A stretch of 64,000 nucleotides of DNA from assembly GCF_002849715.1 (NCBI RefSeq), contig NZ_CP018863.1, positions 4,216,001 through 4,280,000 of the forward strand, given 5' to 3'. This DNA comes from Arthrobacter crystallopoietes (GTDB taxonomy: Bacteria > Actinomycetota > Actinomycetes > Actinomycetales > Micrococcaceae). Shown in pieces: positions 7,182 to 16,467 of this stretch (the stretch's first letter is position 1; each line of letters begins with the position of its first letter). Under the pieces are notes generated by a model that was given only the letters and a program-made list of their open reading frames with translations, was not told the DNA's origin and made no database searches. The translations under genes and the position numbers were made by a program.

Positions 7182-8612
7182 CTAATTGCTGAGACCGACG
7201 ATCATCATAATCAGTCCGGTGATAAAGGCTGCTCCGCCGAGCACCAGAGCCGCGATGACAGCAATCCTGGCGCTGTTGGCTTGGCTAGCAGTCCGTGCGT
7301 CCAGCGGGTCCAGGCCATGAGCGCTCCTGGCACTGAGCGGTTCCACTTTCCTGCCGCGCCCGTCGGCGACGGCTTCGGCCTGAGCCAGAAGCCTGGACCT
7401 GGCCGGCGCTGCCGGTGTGGCCGGCCTCGTGCTCGGTGCCGCCGGACGAGAGCCGGGCGTTGGAGGTTTTTGTCCCGGTGCTGCCGGCAAGGACTTCGAC
7501 TTGGCGGAACCGTTGGGGACAGGGCCGCTGTTGCCAGCGGGTCTTCCTGCCGGGGATGGCTTGTCCGCCGGTGCGGGCCGTTCTGCGGGCGCTGGCTTTT
7601 CCGCGGGCGCGGGCTTCCGCTGGGGTGCCTCCGACCGTTTCGGGGCCAGCGGTTGGGCCGGTGCAACAGGTCGCACCGGTACGCCTGGCCGTGAGTCCGC
7701 GGCCCGCTCCGGCGCATTGCTCACCAGCGGAACGTTGGACGTCGGGGACGGACGCAGAACATGCTTATCGCTGCCCGGCAGACGCACGAATTCCATCGGA
7801 GCCGAGGCGATATCACCCGGCCCCGCGGTCTGCCGCCGCTGCTGGTTCTCCTGGCTCAGCCGCTGTTTGTCCGCGGCCCGGCGGTTCAGCACGGCCGCAC
7901 GTTCGGCCAAGGCCTTCTGCTGGGCCAGGATTTCCAGATCCACCGTCCGGGGGTCCTGGTCCTTGCGAGCCTCCATCATGGTGGCGAGGTTCTTGGCCTG
8001 ACCCATCAGCAGTTCCCTGGCTACCAGAGCCTGCTCGACGGTCATCTTTCCGGCGTCGACGGCTTCAGCGGCAGCGTCAGGTAGAACAGCTGCATCAGTA
8101 ACCTGGGGCTCCGCTGCGCCGGCGGCTGCGCCTGTGCTCCGGCGGCGGCGCTCCCGGCGTCCGCCCTCGATGGGGGGCCGGTTGGGCCGGTACTGCGCAT
8201 CGGCCTGAGGTGCTTGAAGAGGACGCTCCTTTGCCGGCGCCTCCCCCGCTGCTGTAGAGGCAGGCTTGGCGGGCCGGTTCGCCGGGGCGGCTACCGGCGA
8301 GCGGGACGACCCTTCGGGCTGCGGGCCTTGTTCCCGTTCCAGTTGCTGGCGCCTCAGTTGGCGCCGGGAGGGTTGTTCCTGCGCGCCAGGAACAACAGGA
8401 ATCGCCTCTGTCAGGGCACGGTAGGCACGGTGCGCTTCACGATCCCGGGCGCGGGCTTGGGAAGACCGCTCGCTGCCTTCGGACGGGCCTGGCGGCGTCG
8501 TCGTACCGCCCGCAGTTCCTGCCGGCGTACCACCGCCGTCCGGAGTCCCGCCGGGCCCACGCTGCAGCCGGGCTTCTCTCCGGCTGCGCGGCGTCTGCGA
8601 TTCCTTACTCAT
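7182..8612 (-). CDS. Proline/alanine-rich protein with central coiled coil and C-terminal membrane anchor
   Basis: Not assigned to a named family. The 476-residue product has a basic, Gly/Pro-rich N-terminal half (1-160) and a charged, probably coiled-coil segment at about 185-262. A repeat of the type PAPAE-K/R occurs at 333-356, followed by more Pro/Ala-rich sequence. A single hydrophobic helix at 448-473 leaves only about three residues after it. There is no signal peptide, so this looks like a tail-anchored protein with its bulk in the cytoplasm. It sits between nadD and rsfS with short spacers (32-38 bases) and is probably in their operon. Composition suggests an extended, disordered linker protein. 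Function unknown. Confidence 0.8.
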   Translation of the reverse strand: MSKESQTPRSRREARLQRGPGGTPDGGGTPAGTAGGTTTPPGPSEGSERSSQARARDREAHRAYRALTEAIPVVPGAQEQPSRRQLRRQQLEREQGPQPEGSSRSPVAAPANRPAKPASTAAGEAPAKERPLQAPQADAQYRPNRPPIEGGRRERRRRSTGAAAGAAEPQVTDAAVLPDAAAEAVDAGKMTVEQALVARELLMGQAKNLATMMEARKDQDPRTVDLEILAQQKALAERAAVLNRRAADKQRLSQENQQRRQTAGPGDIASAPMEFVRLPGSDKHVLRPSPTSNVPLVSNAPERAADSRPGVPVRPVAPAQPLAPKRSEAPQRKPAPAEKPAPAERPAPADKPSPAGRPAGNSGPVPNGSAKSKSLPAAPGQKPPTPGSRPAAPSTRPATPAAPARSRLLAQAEAVADGRGRKVEPLSARSAHGLDPLDARTASQANSARIAVIAALVLGGAAFITGLIMMIVGLSN

Positions 8613-8650
8613 TGATAACTTTTCACCCAGAATGTGGAGGTATTTACGGC

Positions 8651-9319
8651 TTAGTTTGTTGCGGGGAACCGATCAGCCGGTTCCAGTGCCCGGTAGAGAC
8701 CGTATTTGGCAATGTACTGTACTACGCCGTCCGGAACGAGGTACCAGACGGGTTGGTCTTCGGCCACCCGGTCCCGGCAGTCGGTCGATGAGATGGCCAT
8801 GGCCGGGACTTCGAGCAGGCTGACGTCCTTGCGTCCCAGATCATGCAGCTCGTGGCCTGGACGCGTGACTCCCACGAAGTGCGCCAGCGACCACAGTTCG
8901 TCGATGTCCTTCCACGACATGATCTGGGCCAGCGCGTCCGCACCGGTGATGAAGTACAGCTCAGCTTCCGGACGGGCGGCCCGCAGATCACGCAGCGTAT
9001 CGATCGTGTACGTCAGTCCTGGACGGTCGATATCCACCCTGCTCACCGTAAAACGCGGATTCGAAGCGGTGGCAATCACGGTCATGAGATACCGATGCTC
9101 CGCGGGTGAAACAGACCGCGAGGATTTTTGCCAGGGATGGCCCGTGGGAACAAAGACCACTTCGTCCAGATCGAAAACCGCCGCCACCTCGCTGGCCGCG
9201 ACCAAGTGTCCGTGGTGGATCGGATCGAACGTGCCGCCCATGACCCCGAGCCGGAATTTGCGGCCAGAGGCTCTGGTACCAGGCAGCGTGGCCGCTGTTC
9301 CGGTTGAGGGGGAAGCCAT
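8651..9319 (-). CDS. nadD: Nicotinate-nucleotide adenylyltransferase NadD
   Basis: NadD adenylates nicotinate mononucleotide to deamido-NAD in NAD synthesis. The nucleotidyltransferase signature [15 protein letters not shown] lies close to the N-terminus and the second signature ISSTDCR lies near the C-terminus. An open frame extends upstream to 9418, but that part is Thr/Ser-rich and overlaps the preceding small gene. The ATG at 9319 (or a GTG two codons earlier) gives a normal 222-residue enzyme. Neither start has a strong ribosome-binding site, so the exact N-terminus is uncertain. It is likely coupled to the small membrane protein gene just upstream. Confidence 0.93.
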   Translation of the reverse strand: MASPSTGTAATLPGTRASGRKFRLGVMGGTFDPIHHGHLVAASEVAAVFDLDEVVFVPTGHPWQKSSRSVSPAEHRYLMTVIATASNPRFTVSRVDIDRPGLTYTIDTLRDLRAARPEAELYFITGADALAQIMSWKDIDELWSLAHFVGVTRPGHELHDLGRKDVSLLEVPAMAISSTDCRDRVAEDQPVWYLVPDGVVQYIAKYGLYRALEPADRFPATN

Positions 9320-9326
9320 AGGCACT

Positions 9327-9554
9327 TTAGCGCTGGGCTTGGCCGTGATCGTGCTTATTCGGGTGCTGGCGGTGCGGGTCCGCATGCTCCTCGACGGCGG
9401 AGTGGCGGTGGCCGACACTGGTAAAGGCGACGGTGGTGAACATCATGATCAGGAAGACCACGAAGATTCCGCCGCCGATGACCACCGGCGACACCGGAAG
9501 TTCAACGTGGGCCTCGCTGGCCACCAGCGCGGCGCCGAATACCTGAGTCAGCAT
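9327..9554 (-). CDS. Small single-span membrane protein with histidine-rich tail
   Basis: A 75-residue product with GGGAGAA before its ATG. After about 25 residues containing VELPVSPVV comes one hydrophobic segment at about 26-46 ([18 protein letters not shown]). A hydrophilic tail rich in His and Asp/Glu follows. Small proteins of this layout, with a VELPV motif before the membrane helix, are recalled at this position between proA and nadD in related actinobacteria, which supports a real gene. The function is unknown. The His-rich end could bind metal, but nothing demonstrates this. Confidence 0.72.
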   Translation of the reverse strand: MLTQVFGAALVASEAHVELPVSPVVIGGGIFVVFLIMMFTTVAFTSVGHRHSAVEEHADPHRQHPNKHDHGQAQR

Positions 9555-9689
9555 ATTTTCTCCCTTGGGAATGGATGGACCGCCCGGGCAGGCGGAAGTT
9601 CAGTTCTGTCTAATGGTACGCGTTCGCGCGGCGGAACACCCATCGGACGCTTCCGAGCGACGGCTCGGGCCGGTGGCCGCCGGGTGTGC

Positions 9690-11009
9690 TTAGTCCCGGA
9701 CCTGGCCCTCGCCCTGCACAATCCACTTTGTGGTGGTCAGTTCCCGCAGGCCCATGGGGCCACGGGCATGCATCTTCTGCGTGGAGATGCCGACTTCGGC
9801 GCCGAGGCCCAGCTCGCCGCCGTCGGTAAACCGGGTGGAGGCGTTGACGATCACCGCGGCGGAATCAATCTCTGCAACGAAGCGGTCGGCGTTACCAAGA
9901 TCATTGGTAATGATGGCCTCGGTGTGCCCCGTGGTCCATCTGCGAATGTGATCGAGCGCGTCGTCCATCGAGTCCACCATGGCGACGGCGAGATCCAGGT
10001 CCATGTATTCACGGCCCCAGTCTTCATCCGTTGCCCGCTCGACTTGGATTCCGTCCGGCACGATCGCGGCCACGCGGTCATCGACGTGGAGCCGGACACC
10101 GGCCCCGGCGAGCGAACGGAGCACGTCCACGCCCGCGCCGGCGCCCGAATGCAGGAGCAAAGTCTCTACGGTATTGCACACCGAAGGCCGCTGGGTCTTG
10201 GCATTAAGCAGGATCTCCACGGCCATTTCGGTGTCTGCCGATTCGTCCACATAGATGTGCACGTTGCCTTCGCCCGTTTCGATCACAGGCACCCTGGCGG
10301 TACTGAGCACAGTCTGGATCAAGTCACGGCCGCCGCGCGGAATGAGCACATCCACCTTGCCGCGGGCCTCCATCAAGGCTTTCGCACCCTCGCGGCCGTA
10401 CTCATCAACACTCAGTACCGCGTCCGCGGGCAGGCCTACCCGGTCCAGCGAATCCCGGATGATGCCCAGCAAAGCAACGTTCGTCTCGGCTGCCGCACTT
10501 CCGCCCCGCAGGATGACGGCGTTGCCACTCTTGAGCGCCAGACCGGCGATGTCCACGGTGACGTTGGGACGGGCTTCATAGATAGCGGCGACCACGCCCA
10601 TGGGCACATGGACCTGCCGCAGCCGCAGCCCATTGGGCAGCGTCTGCCCGCGCATCACGGTACCGACGGGGTCCGGCAGGCCGGCCAGGCTGTGCAGTGC
10701 CGCCGCGAGCGAGTCGATACGGGCAGGATCCAGCTTCAGCCGGTCCAGCATCGCCTTGCTCGTACCGTTGTTGCGGCCTTTCTCGAGGTCCAGCCGGTTG
10801 GCATGCAGCACAATGTCGCGCTTGGCAACGAGCTGCTCGGCGATCTCTACCAGCGCCCGGTCCTTCCACGCGCGGTTGGCGCGTGCCATCCGCCGCGAAG
10901 CCCCACGGGAGCGTTCGGCAATACTGTGGACGGCGGCAGTGACATTCGGCTGCTCTGCAGCGGACTGCTCGGTAACGGCCGGGATCTGGGAGTCAGCTGT
11001 CTGGGTCAT
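9690..11009 (-). CDS. proA: Glutamate-5-semialdehyde dehydrogenase (gamma-glutamyl phosphate reductase) ProA
   Basis: ProA reduces gamma-glutamyl phosphate to glutamate semialdehyde with NADPH, the second step of proline synthesis. The 439-residue length is slightly above the usual 415-430 because of a short variable N-terminus. Typical segments are NVTVDIAGLALKSGNAVILRGG, the VPVIETGEGNVH region and the catalytic cysteine in QRPSVCNTVETLL. The substrate comes from ProB, encoded 57 bases upstream in the same direction. The ATG start is not backed by a strong ribosome-binding site. Confidence 0.96.
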   Translation of the reverse strand: MTQTADSQIPAVTEQSAAEQPNVTAAVHSIAERSRGASRRMARANRAWKDRALVEIAEQLVAKRDIVLHANRLDLEKGRNNGTSKAMLDRLKLDPARIDSLAAALHSLAGLPDPVGTVMRGQTLPNGLRLRQVHVPMGVVAAIYEARPNVTVDIAGLALKSGNAVILRGGSAAAETNVALLGIIRDSLDRVGLPADAVLSVDEYGREGAKALMEARGKVDVLIPRGGRDLIQTVLSTARVPVIETGEGNVHIYVDESADTEMAVEILLNAKTQRPSVCNTVETLLLHSGAGAGVDVLRSLAGAGVRLHVDDRVAAIVPDGIQVERATDEDWGREYMDLDLAVAMVDSMDDALDHIRRWTTGHTEAIITNDLGNADRFVAEIDSAAVIVNASTRFTDGGELGLGAEVGISTQKMHARGPMGLRELTTTKWIVQGEGQVRD

Positions 11010-11066
11010 AGTCCGATTTTAGCCGTTATAGTCCCTGACCGTTTTCGCGTTACGTAGTCTGCCGTC

Positions 11067-12197
11067 CTACAGGACCACGAGGTCGTCCACGTGGATGACC
11101 TCGCGCTCATACTGGCGCCCCAGGCTCGCCCCCAGCTCTTTGGTGGATCGTCCCAGCATCCGGGGCAGCTCGTAGGAGGAGAAGTTCACGAGTCCGCGGG
11201 CAACGATGCGGCCGGCCGAGTCGGCCATTTCCACCGGATCTCCCGGCTCGAAGGTGCCCTTAACCGACGTGATCCCGGCCGGGAGCAGCGAGCGGTGGCG
11301 TTCCCGCACGGCCTGCACGGCGCCGTCGTCGATTGTCAGGCGGCCCTGGATGGAGGCCAGGTGTGCCAGCCAAAGCAGCCGCACTGGGCGGCGCGTGCCG
11401 TTGGTGCTGAACCACGTGCCCACATCCTCGCCCGCCAGCGCCGCGGCGGCATTGGCCGTTGCCGTCACAAGCGCGGGAATGCCGGACTCGGCAGCCATGG
11501 CTGCGGCCTCGACCTTGGTTACCATTCCCCCGGTGCCCACGCCGGCCTTGCCTGTGCGGCCGATGCTGACCCCGTCCAGGTCGGCGGGCCCGGCAACGTG
11601 CGCGATGCGCTTGGCCCCGGCCTTCGGCGGTCCGTCATAGAGGGCATCGACGTCGGAAAGCAGGACCAGCGCATCGGCTTTAACCAAGTGGGCCACCAGC
11701 GCTGCCAAGCGGTCATTGTCGCCGAACCGGATCTCATGTGTGGCGACGGTGTCGTTCTCGTTAACCACCGGAACGACGCCGAGGTGAAGCAACCGGTTCA
11801 GCGCCCGGTAGGCATTCGCATAGTGCTGGCGGCGCATCAGGTCTTCGGCGGTCAACAGCACCTGGCTGACGGCCACGCCGTGGGCGCCGAACGCCTGGGT
11901 ATAGCGGGCCATCAACAGCCCTTGGCCCACGCTGGCAGCCGCCTGCTGGGTGGCCAGGTCACGGGGGCGGCGCCCCAATCCCAGCGGAGCCAGCCCGGCA
12001 GCGATGGCACCTGAGGAAACCAGGATCAGCTCCGTGCCGGTGTTGCGGCGCGCGGCCAGCACGTCCACCAGGGACAGCAATGCGTCCTCGGAGATGCCTC
12101 CCGCAACAGAGGTCAGCGACGATGAGCCGACCTTAACTACTACCCTGCCGGCGGTCCGCAGCAGTGTACGGTCCGCCGGTTGAGAGCTAGCTTTCAT
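11067..12197 (-). CDS. proB: Glutamate 5-kinase ProB
   Basis: ProB phosphorylates glutamate and commits it to proline synthesis. It is usually feedback-inhibited by proline. The amino acid kinase domain starts at [11 protein letters not shown] and contains [20 protein letters not shown] and [11 protein letters not shown]-terminal PUA domain fills about residues 280-375. The open frame reaches further upstream, but the ATG at 12197 gives the normal 376 residues and has GGAAGAAG just before it. The gene overlaps the end of obgE by 11 bases, so translation of the two is probably coupled. proA follows. Confidence 0.96.
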   Translation of the reverse strand: MKASSQPADRTLLRTAGRVVVKVGSSSLTSVAGGISEDALLSLVDVLAARRNTGTELILVSSGAIAAGLAPLGLGRRPRDLATQQAAASVGQGLLMARYTQAFGAHGVAVSQVLLTAEDLMRRQHYANAYRALNRLLHLGVVPVVNENDTVATHEIRFGDNDRLAALVAHLVKADALVLLSDVDALYDGPPKAGAKRIAHVAGPADLDGVSIGRTGKAGVGTGGMVTKVEAAAMAAESGIPALVTATANAAAALAGEDVGTWFSTNGTRRPVRLLWLAHLASIQGRLTIDDGAVQAVRERHRSLLPAGITSVKGTFEPGDPVEMADSAGRIVARGLVNFSSYELPRMLGRSTKELGASLGRQYEREVIHVDDLVVL

Positions 12198-13767
12198 CGT
12201 CTTCTTCCGAGGCCCCGCTTCCGGCGTGGTGCTTGTAATTGACGGATTCGGTCCAGATGCCGGCCTTGCGCTCGGCTTCCAGCTCCGCGCGTGCCGCCGC
12301 CCTGGCATCCTTGCGCTCCTGCTGTTCCTGGCGCTTCTGGCTGCGCGTGGGACGGCCGCTGAAATCGTCGAGCCGGATGTCGGTCCCGCGCGGTGCGCCG
12401 GCCAGCAGCTCGGCGCCGCCCATCATGGTCGGCTCCCAGTCGAAGACAACGGCGTCGTCTTCGCCGATGACCACGGTGGATCCCGGCACGGCTCCGGCCT
12501 TGAAGAGTTTGTCCTCGACACCCAGTTTGGCCAGGCGGTCCGAGAGGTAGCCGACGGCCTCGTCGTTGTTGAAGTCAGTCTGCTTGACCCAGCGCTCCGG
12601 CTTCTCGCCGAGCACCCGGTACAGCGGCTCAAGGTTCTTCTCTTCCTTGCGGATGATGAACCCTGCTTCGTTGACGGCCCGGGGCCGCAGGACAACCTTC
12701 ACCGGCGCCGGCGCGGCTGCCGCCTCCTGGCGTGCCGCGGCGACGATGTCCGCCATGGCAAAGCTCAGCTGGCGCAGTCCCTCATGGCTGACCGCAGAGA
12801 TTTCGAAGACTTTATAGCCGCGCTTCTCCAGTTCGGGCCGGACGAATTCCGCCATGTCCTTGCCGTCGGGCACATCCACCTTGTTCAGCGCCACCAGCCG
12901 AGGGCGCTCGTTCAAGGGCACGACGGCGCCGTCGGCACCGGCGTAGCTGAGGTCGACGGCGTAGGCAGCCAGTTCCGCCTCAATGGTCTCCAGGTCGGAA
13001 ATCGGGTCGCGGTCGGCTTCCAGGCTGGCGCAGTCGAGAACGTGCACCAGGGCGGCGCACCGCTCTACGTGGCGCAGGAATTCGTGGCCCAGGCCCTTGC
13101 CTTCGCTGGCACCGGGGATCAGCCCGGGCACATCGGCGACGGTGAACCGCACGTCGCCGGCCTGGACGACGCCCAGGTTGGGCACCAACGTGGTGAAGGG
13201 ATAGTCGGCGATCTTCGGCCGCGCGGCACTCAGGGCCGCAATCAGGCTCGACTTACCGGCCGAGGGGAAGCCTACCAGCGCGATATCCGCCACGGTCTTC
13301 AGCTCCAGGACGATGTCCCGCTCGTCGCCGGGGACCCCCAGCAGGGCAAAGCCAGGAGCCTTGCGCTTCTGCGACGACAGCGAGGCATTGCCCAGCCCGC
13401 CCTGGCCGCCAGCCGCCGCCACGTACTCGGCGCCTTCGCCAATGAGGTCGGCCAGCACTTCGCCGTCCTTGGTCTTGACCACGGTGCCGTCCGGGACAGG
13501 CAGGATCAGCGTTTCGCCGTTGCTGCCATGGCGCATATCGCCCTTGCCGAAGTCGCCGTTGCTGGCGTGCCGGTGCGGTGCGTGGTGGTAGGACAGCAGG
13601 GTGGTGGTCTGCGAGTCGACCCGCAGGATGACGTCGCCGCCGTTGCCACCGTTACCGCCGTCCGGACCGCCCAGCGGCTTGAACTTTTCACGCTTGACGG
13701 AAACACAGCCGTGGCCCCCGGTTCCACCGGATACATGCAATACAACCCGGTCAACGAAAGTTGCCAC
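12187..13767 (-). CDS. obgE: Essential GTPase Obg/CgtA
   Basis: Obg is a large-subunit ribosome assembly GTPase linked to the stringent response. The 526-residue product has the glycine-rich Obg fold at 1-160 ([10 protein letters not shown] repeats), a G domain with G1 [10 protein letters not shown]3 DVPGL and G4 NKVD, and an OCT domain up to about 440. It ends in a charged, Arg/Glu-rich tail of about 85 residues. The start is GTG with AAAGGAG upstream. It lies downstream of rplU and rpmA, the classic arrangement, but a hairpin terminator sits between, so it may also have its own promoter. Confidence 0.97.
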   Translation of the reverse strand: MATFVDRVVLHVSGGTGGHGCVSVKREKFKPLGGPDGGNGGNGGDVILRVDSQTTTLLSYHHAPHRHASNGDFGKGDMRHGSNGETLILPVPDGTVVKTKDGEVLADLIGEGAEYVAAAGGQGGLGNASLSSQKRKAPGFALLGVPGDERDIVLELKTVADIALVGFPSAGKSSLIAALSAARPKIADYPFTTLVPNLGVVQAGDVRFTVADVPGLIPGASEGKGLGHEFLRHVERCAALVHVLDCASLEADRDPISDLETIEAELAAYAVDLSYAGADGAVVPLNERPRLVALNKVDVPDGKDMAEFVRPELEKRGYKVFEISAVSHEGLRQLSFAMADIVAAARQEAAAAPAPVKVVLRPRAVNEAGFIIRKEEKNLEPLYRVLGEKPERWVKQTDFNNDEAVGYLSDRLAKLGVEDKLFKAGAVPGSTVVIGEDDAVVFDWEPTMMGGAELLAGAPRGTDIRLDDFSGRPTRSQKRQEQQERKDARAAARAELEAERKAGIWTESVNYKHHAGSGASEEDDES

Positions 13768-13842
13768 GTTTATCTCCTTTTACTTCAGGTGATCCCGGTT
13801 CACACCGGATGTGCCCATCAGTGATTCTAGTCTGGTTAAACA

Positions 13843-13875
13843 CCAGTGAGGCGGACCCGCGGCCCGCCTCACTGG
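13843..13875 (-). terminator. Terminator-like hairpin between rpmA and obgE
   Basis: Perfect 12-bp arms CCAGTGAGGCGG and CCGCCTCACTGG around a 9-base loop. A short T-rich stretch follows on the minus strand. It probably attenuates the rplU-rpmA transcript before obgE. Confidence 0.75.
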
Positions 13876-13897
13876 AAAGCTGTATTACTGCCGAAAA

Positions 13898-14161
13898 TTA
13901 CTCGGCAGCTGCTGCAGCAACGATGTTCACAACGCGGCGTCCGCGGCGAGTACCAAACTCAACCGCACCGGCCTCGAGGGCGAACAGGGTGTCGTCGCCG
14001 CCACGGCCGACGTTGGCGCCCGGGTGGAAGTGGGTGCCACGCTGGCGGACGATGATCTCACCAGCGGAAACAACCTGGCCGCCGAAGCGCTTTACGCCCA
14101 AACGCTGAGCGTTGGAATCGCGACCGTTGCGAGTGGAGCTCGCACCTTTCTTATGTGCCAT
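13898..14161 (-). CDS. rpmA: 50S ribosomal protein L27
   Basis: bL27 stabilises tRNA binding at the peptidyl transferase centre. The 87-residue product begins [20 protein letters not shown] after Met, the standard N-terminus with no cleavable extension, and includes [13 protein letters not shown]. It lies 55 bases after rplU in the same direction, the conserved L21-L27 pairing. Confidence 0.97.
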   Translation of the reverse strand: MAHKKGASSTRNGRDSNAQRLGVKRFGGQVVSAGEIIVRQRGTHFHPGANVGRGGDDTLFALEAGAVEFGTRRGRRVVNIVAAAAAE

Positions 14162-14216
14162 TTGCTATGCCTACCTTTTGTGTCTATGGAAACTGTTGGA
14201 AGCCTGCCGACCGCAA

Positions 14217-14525
14217 TTACGCGATGGAGGTGACCTTGACCTTGGTCAGTTCGGAACGGTAGCCCTGGCGCTTCTTGTAGCCGGTCTTGTTCTTGAACTT
14301 CTGGATGACAATCTTCGGCCCGCGAAGATTCTCAATGATCTCTGCAGTGACCTTGACCTTGGCCAGCTCATCAGCTGCGGAGGTAACCTTGTCGCCATCG
14401 ACCAGGAGCAGCGCGGGCAGCTCGAAGGTGCTACCGGCTCCACCGGGGACGCGGTCAAGGGTTACGAGGTCTCCAACGGAAACCTTTTCTTGGCGGCCGC
14501 CTGCGCGGACAATCGCGTACACCAC
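14217..14525 (-). CDS. rplU: 50S ribosomal protein L21
   Basis: bL21 binds 23S rRNA together with L20. The chosen GTG start gives 102 residues beginning [18 protein letters not shown], the length usual for Arthrobacter-type L21, with GAAGTGAG about seven bases upstream. An in-frame GTG four codons earlier would add four residues but has poorer spacing. The C-terminal part contains [13 protein letters not shown]. The gene heads the rplU-rpmA unit. About 200 bases of leader and promoter region precede it. Confidence 0.95.
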   Translation of the reverse strand: MVYAIVRAGGRQEKVSVGDLVTLDRVPGGAGSTFELPALLLVDGDKVTSAADELAKVKVTAEIIENLRGPKIVIQKFKNKTGYKKRQGYRSELTKVKVTSIA

Positions 14526-14746
14526 TTGGGAACTCACTTCTCTCGACGTTTAATACAGTTATGCGCTTTGAATACAGGCGGTAAAAGGATGCCTGCCAGC
14601 ACTGTGCAGTGACGCCTACGGGATTTACCCTTCGAAGGCGTTCGCACCGAAGATCAAGATTACGCTATTTCCGCTATTTCCTGCAAATGACGCCCCCGCG
14701 GCGCGCCGCGGAACTGCGCTGTTAGCCCGGCCACACCGGTTGTGGT

Positions 14747-16222
14747 TCAAGCATAAAGCCTCGGCGCATCGAAAAAGTGGAGCTCATAACGCGCCGAATG
14801 CTCGAAGGCGGCCATCATCCGTTCGCGTTCCTGCTCCGGCAGCTGCTGGGCAGCCGCGTCCATGATTGCCACGGCCTGCCGGGTGGCTTCCGCAAATTCC
14901 TCGTCCGCATAAGTCTCGATCCACGCGCCGTACGGGTGACCCGCGGCTCCGGCGGACTTGTACCGGTCATACAGTTCACCGCCTACGTGGGCATACAGCC
15001 AGTAGCACGGAACCACAGCGGCCACCAGCTCCGCGTAGCTCCCCGCGGCGCTAACGGCAAGCAAGTGGTCCACGTACGCCTTGGTGACCGGCCCCTGTTC
15101 CGACTGGACGCCGCGGCCGGCGAGCCATTCCCGGTGCAGCTGAGCCTCGACTTCGATGCAGTTATGCGCGCTCTTGGCCCAGAAAAGCTGTTCCTGCTCG
15201 GTCGGCGCCAGCGCGCTGGCACGGGCCAGTGCCCGCGAGTAGCCATTAAGGTAGCGCGCGTCCTGGGCCAGGTAGTAGCCGAACTGCGCTTCGCTCAAGG
15301 TCCCCGCCGCGAGCTGCCGCACAAAATCCAGCTCCATGATCTCGGCCCGGATGCCGGCGGTGCGTTCCCAGACTTCCGTGCTGAACCGGTCCGCCGGACG
15401 CGGCGTGTGCTGGTGGAAATGGTGGATGGGCCCGCTGCCCTTCCCGACCTCCAGCTCGTCAGCGCGCACCAGCGCACCGAACAGCCACTCCTTGACCTCT
15501 TTGAGCGACTCCGTCCAGTCCCCCGTCCGGGCCTGCACCGTGGCCATCGCTGCCGAGAGCGAGCAGCCGGTCCCGTGCGTGTTTTTCGTCCGCACCCGCC
15601 CTGAACGGAATTCAACCACCTCGCCCGCCAGCCGGCCGTTCACATCCACCAGCGCATCGGGGCAGTCCTCCGCGGGCAGGTGTCCGCCCTTGACCAGAAC
15701 CATCACGCCATGCCGGCGGGAGAGCTCCCTCCCCTGCGCCAGCGCCTCTTGCCAGTCTGCGGCAGGCGCGGCACCGAGCAGCACCGCCAGCTCCGGCAGG
15801 TTCGGCGTCACGAGGTGGGCCTGGTTGAGCAACAGGCGCAGCGCTTCCTCCGCTTCCGCAGCCAGCAGCCGGTCGCCGCTGGTGGCCACCATCACCGGGT
15901 CCAGGACAACGACGGCGGGGCTCACCTCAGCGAGCCAGCGGCCTACCGTGCCAATCACCTCGCTGTCACCAAGCATGCCGATCTTCACCGCATCGATGCA
16001 GACGTCGTCGCTGACCGCGGTGAGCTGTTCGGTGAGGAATGACGCCGGCGGCGTGTGGACGGAGCGCACGCCTTGGGTGTTCTGCGCTACCAGGGCGGTC
16101 ACCGCGGCCATACCGTAGCCGCCGTTCGCTGCGATGCTCTTCAGGTCCGCCTGGATCCCGGCGCCGCCGGACGGATCGGTTCCTGCAATGCTCAAAACCC
16201 TGGGGGTGGTTCGAATGGTCAT
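14747..16222 (-). CDS. thiD: Bifunctional hydroxymethylpyrimidine (phosphate) kinase ThiD / TenA-type thiaminase II
   Basis: The N-terminal half (about 1-270) is ThiD, which phosphorylates HMP and HMP-P for thiamine synthesis. It shows VLSIAGTDPSGGAGIQADLK at the start and KNTHGTGCSLSAA near its end. The C-terminal half (about 285-491) is TenA, which salvages pyrimidine from degraded thiamine, with YLAQDARYLNGYSRALA and a likely catalytic cysteine in VVPCYWLYAHVG. The ATG at 16222 has CGGAG six bases upstream, although the frame continues further. A TPP riboswitch lies directly in front, so expression falls when thiamine pyrophosphate is plentiful. The fusion joins de novo and salvage steps in one chain. 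Confidence 0.95.
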   Translation of the reverse strand: MTIRTTPRVLSIAGTDPSGGAGIQADLKSIAANGGYGMAAVTALVAQNTQGVRSVHTPPASFLTEQLTAVSDDVCIDAVKIGMLGDSEVIGTVGRWLAEVSPAVVVLDPVMVATSGDRLLAAEAEEALRLLLNQAHLVTPNLPELAVLLGAAPAADWQEALAQGRELSRRHGVMVLVKGGHLPAEDCPDALVDVNGRLAGEVVEFRSGRVRTKNTHGTGCSLSAAMATVQARTGDWTESLKEVKEWLFGALVRADELEVGKGSGPIHHFHQHTPRPADRFSTEVWERTAGIRAEIMELDFVRQLAAGTLSEAQFGYYLAQDARYLNGYSRALARASALAPTEQEQLFWAKSAHNCIEVEAQLHREWLAGRGVQSEQGPVTKAYVDHLLAVSAAGSYAELVAAVVPCYWLYAHVGGELYDRYKSAGAAGHPYGAWIETYADEEFAEATRQAVAIMDAAAQQLPEQERERMMAAFEHSARYELHFFDAPRLYA

Positions 16223-16299
16223 GGCTGCTCCGTTGCTGCTCAGGGCGGAACACGCACGGCAGAATTCCACGCTGGCCAGCCAGCGGCCCGAAGACTGCA

Positions 16300-16384
16300 G
16301 CGACATCCCTCCGCCAGTCCTAACTGGTTCAGGTTCAACGGGTCTAAAATCTCAGCCAGCCAGTCGCTGGCACCCCGTGTCACT
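16300..16384 (-). promoter_or_regulatory. TPP riboswitch (THI element)
   Basis: On the minus strand the leader carries the conserved THI-box strings: ACACGGGGTGCC, GGCTGAGA, ACCCGTTGAACCTGA and GGCGGAGGGA in the right order and spacing. It ends about 78 bases before the thiD-tenA start. In GC-rich actinobacteria such elements often act on translation initiation. No clear terminator follows here. Confidence 0.96.
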
Positions 16385-16403
16385 GCTGCCAGCCTAATGC
16401 ATC

Positions 16404-16438
16404 AGGGGCGGTCCTTTCGACATGAAAGGACCGCCCCT
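16404..16438 (-). terminator. Terminator hairpin after rne
   Basis: Perfect 14-bp stem AGGGGCGGTCCTTT / AAAGGACCGCCCCT with a 7-base loop. It lies between the rne stop and the TPP riboswitch. No long T tract follows, which is common in this group. Confidence 0.75.
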
Positions 16439-16467
16439 GTTACTAGCAGCAATTACTCAGTGTGGGA

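Noticed and set aside
12198..12308. Extended N-terminus of ProB upstream of 12197
   Set aside because: The added residues are antisense-like and read from inside obgE. The ATG at 12197 gives normal family length with a good ribosome-binding site.
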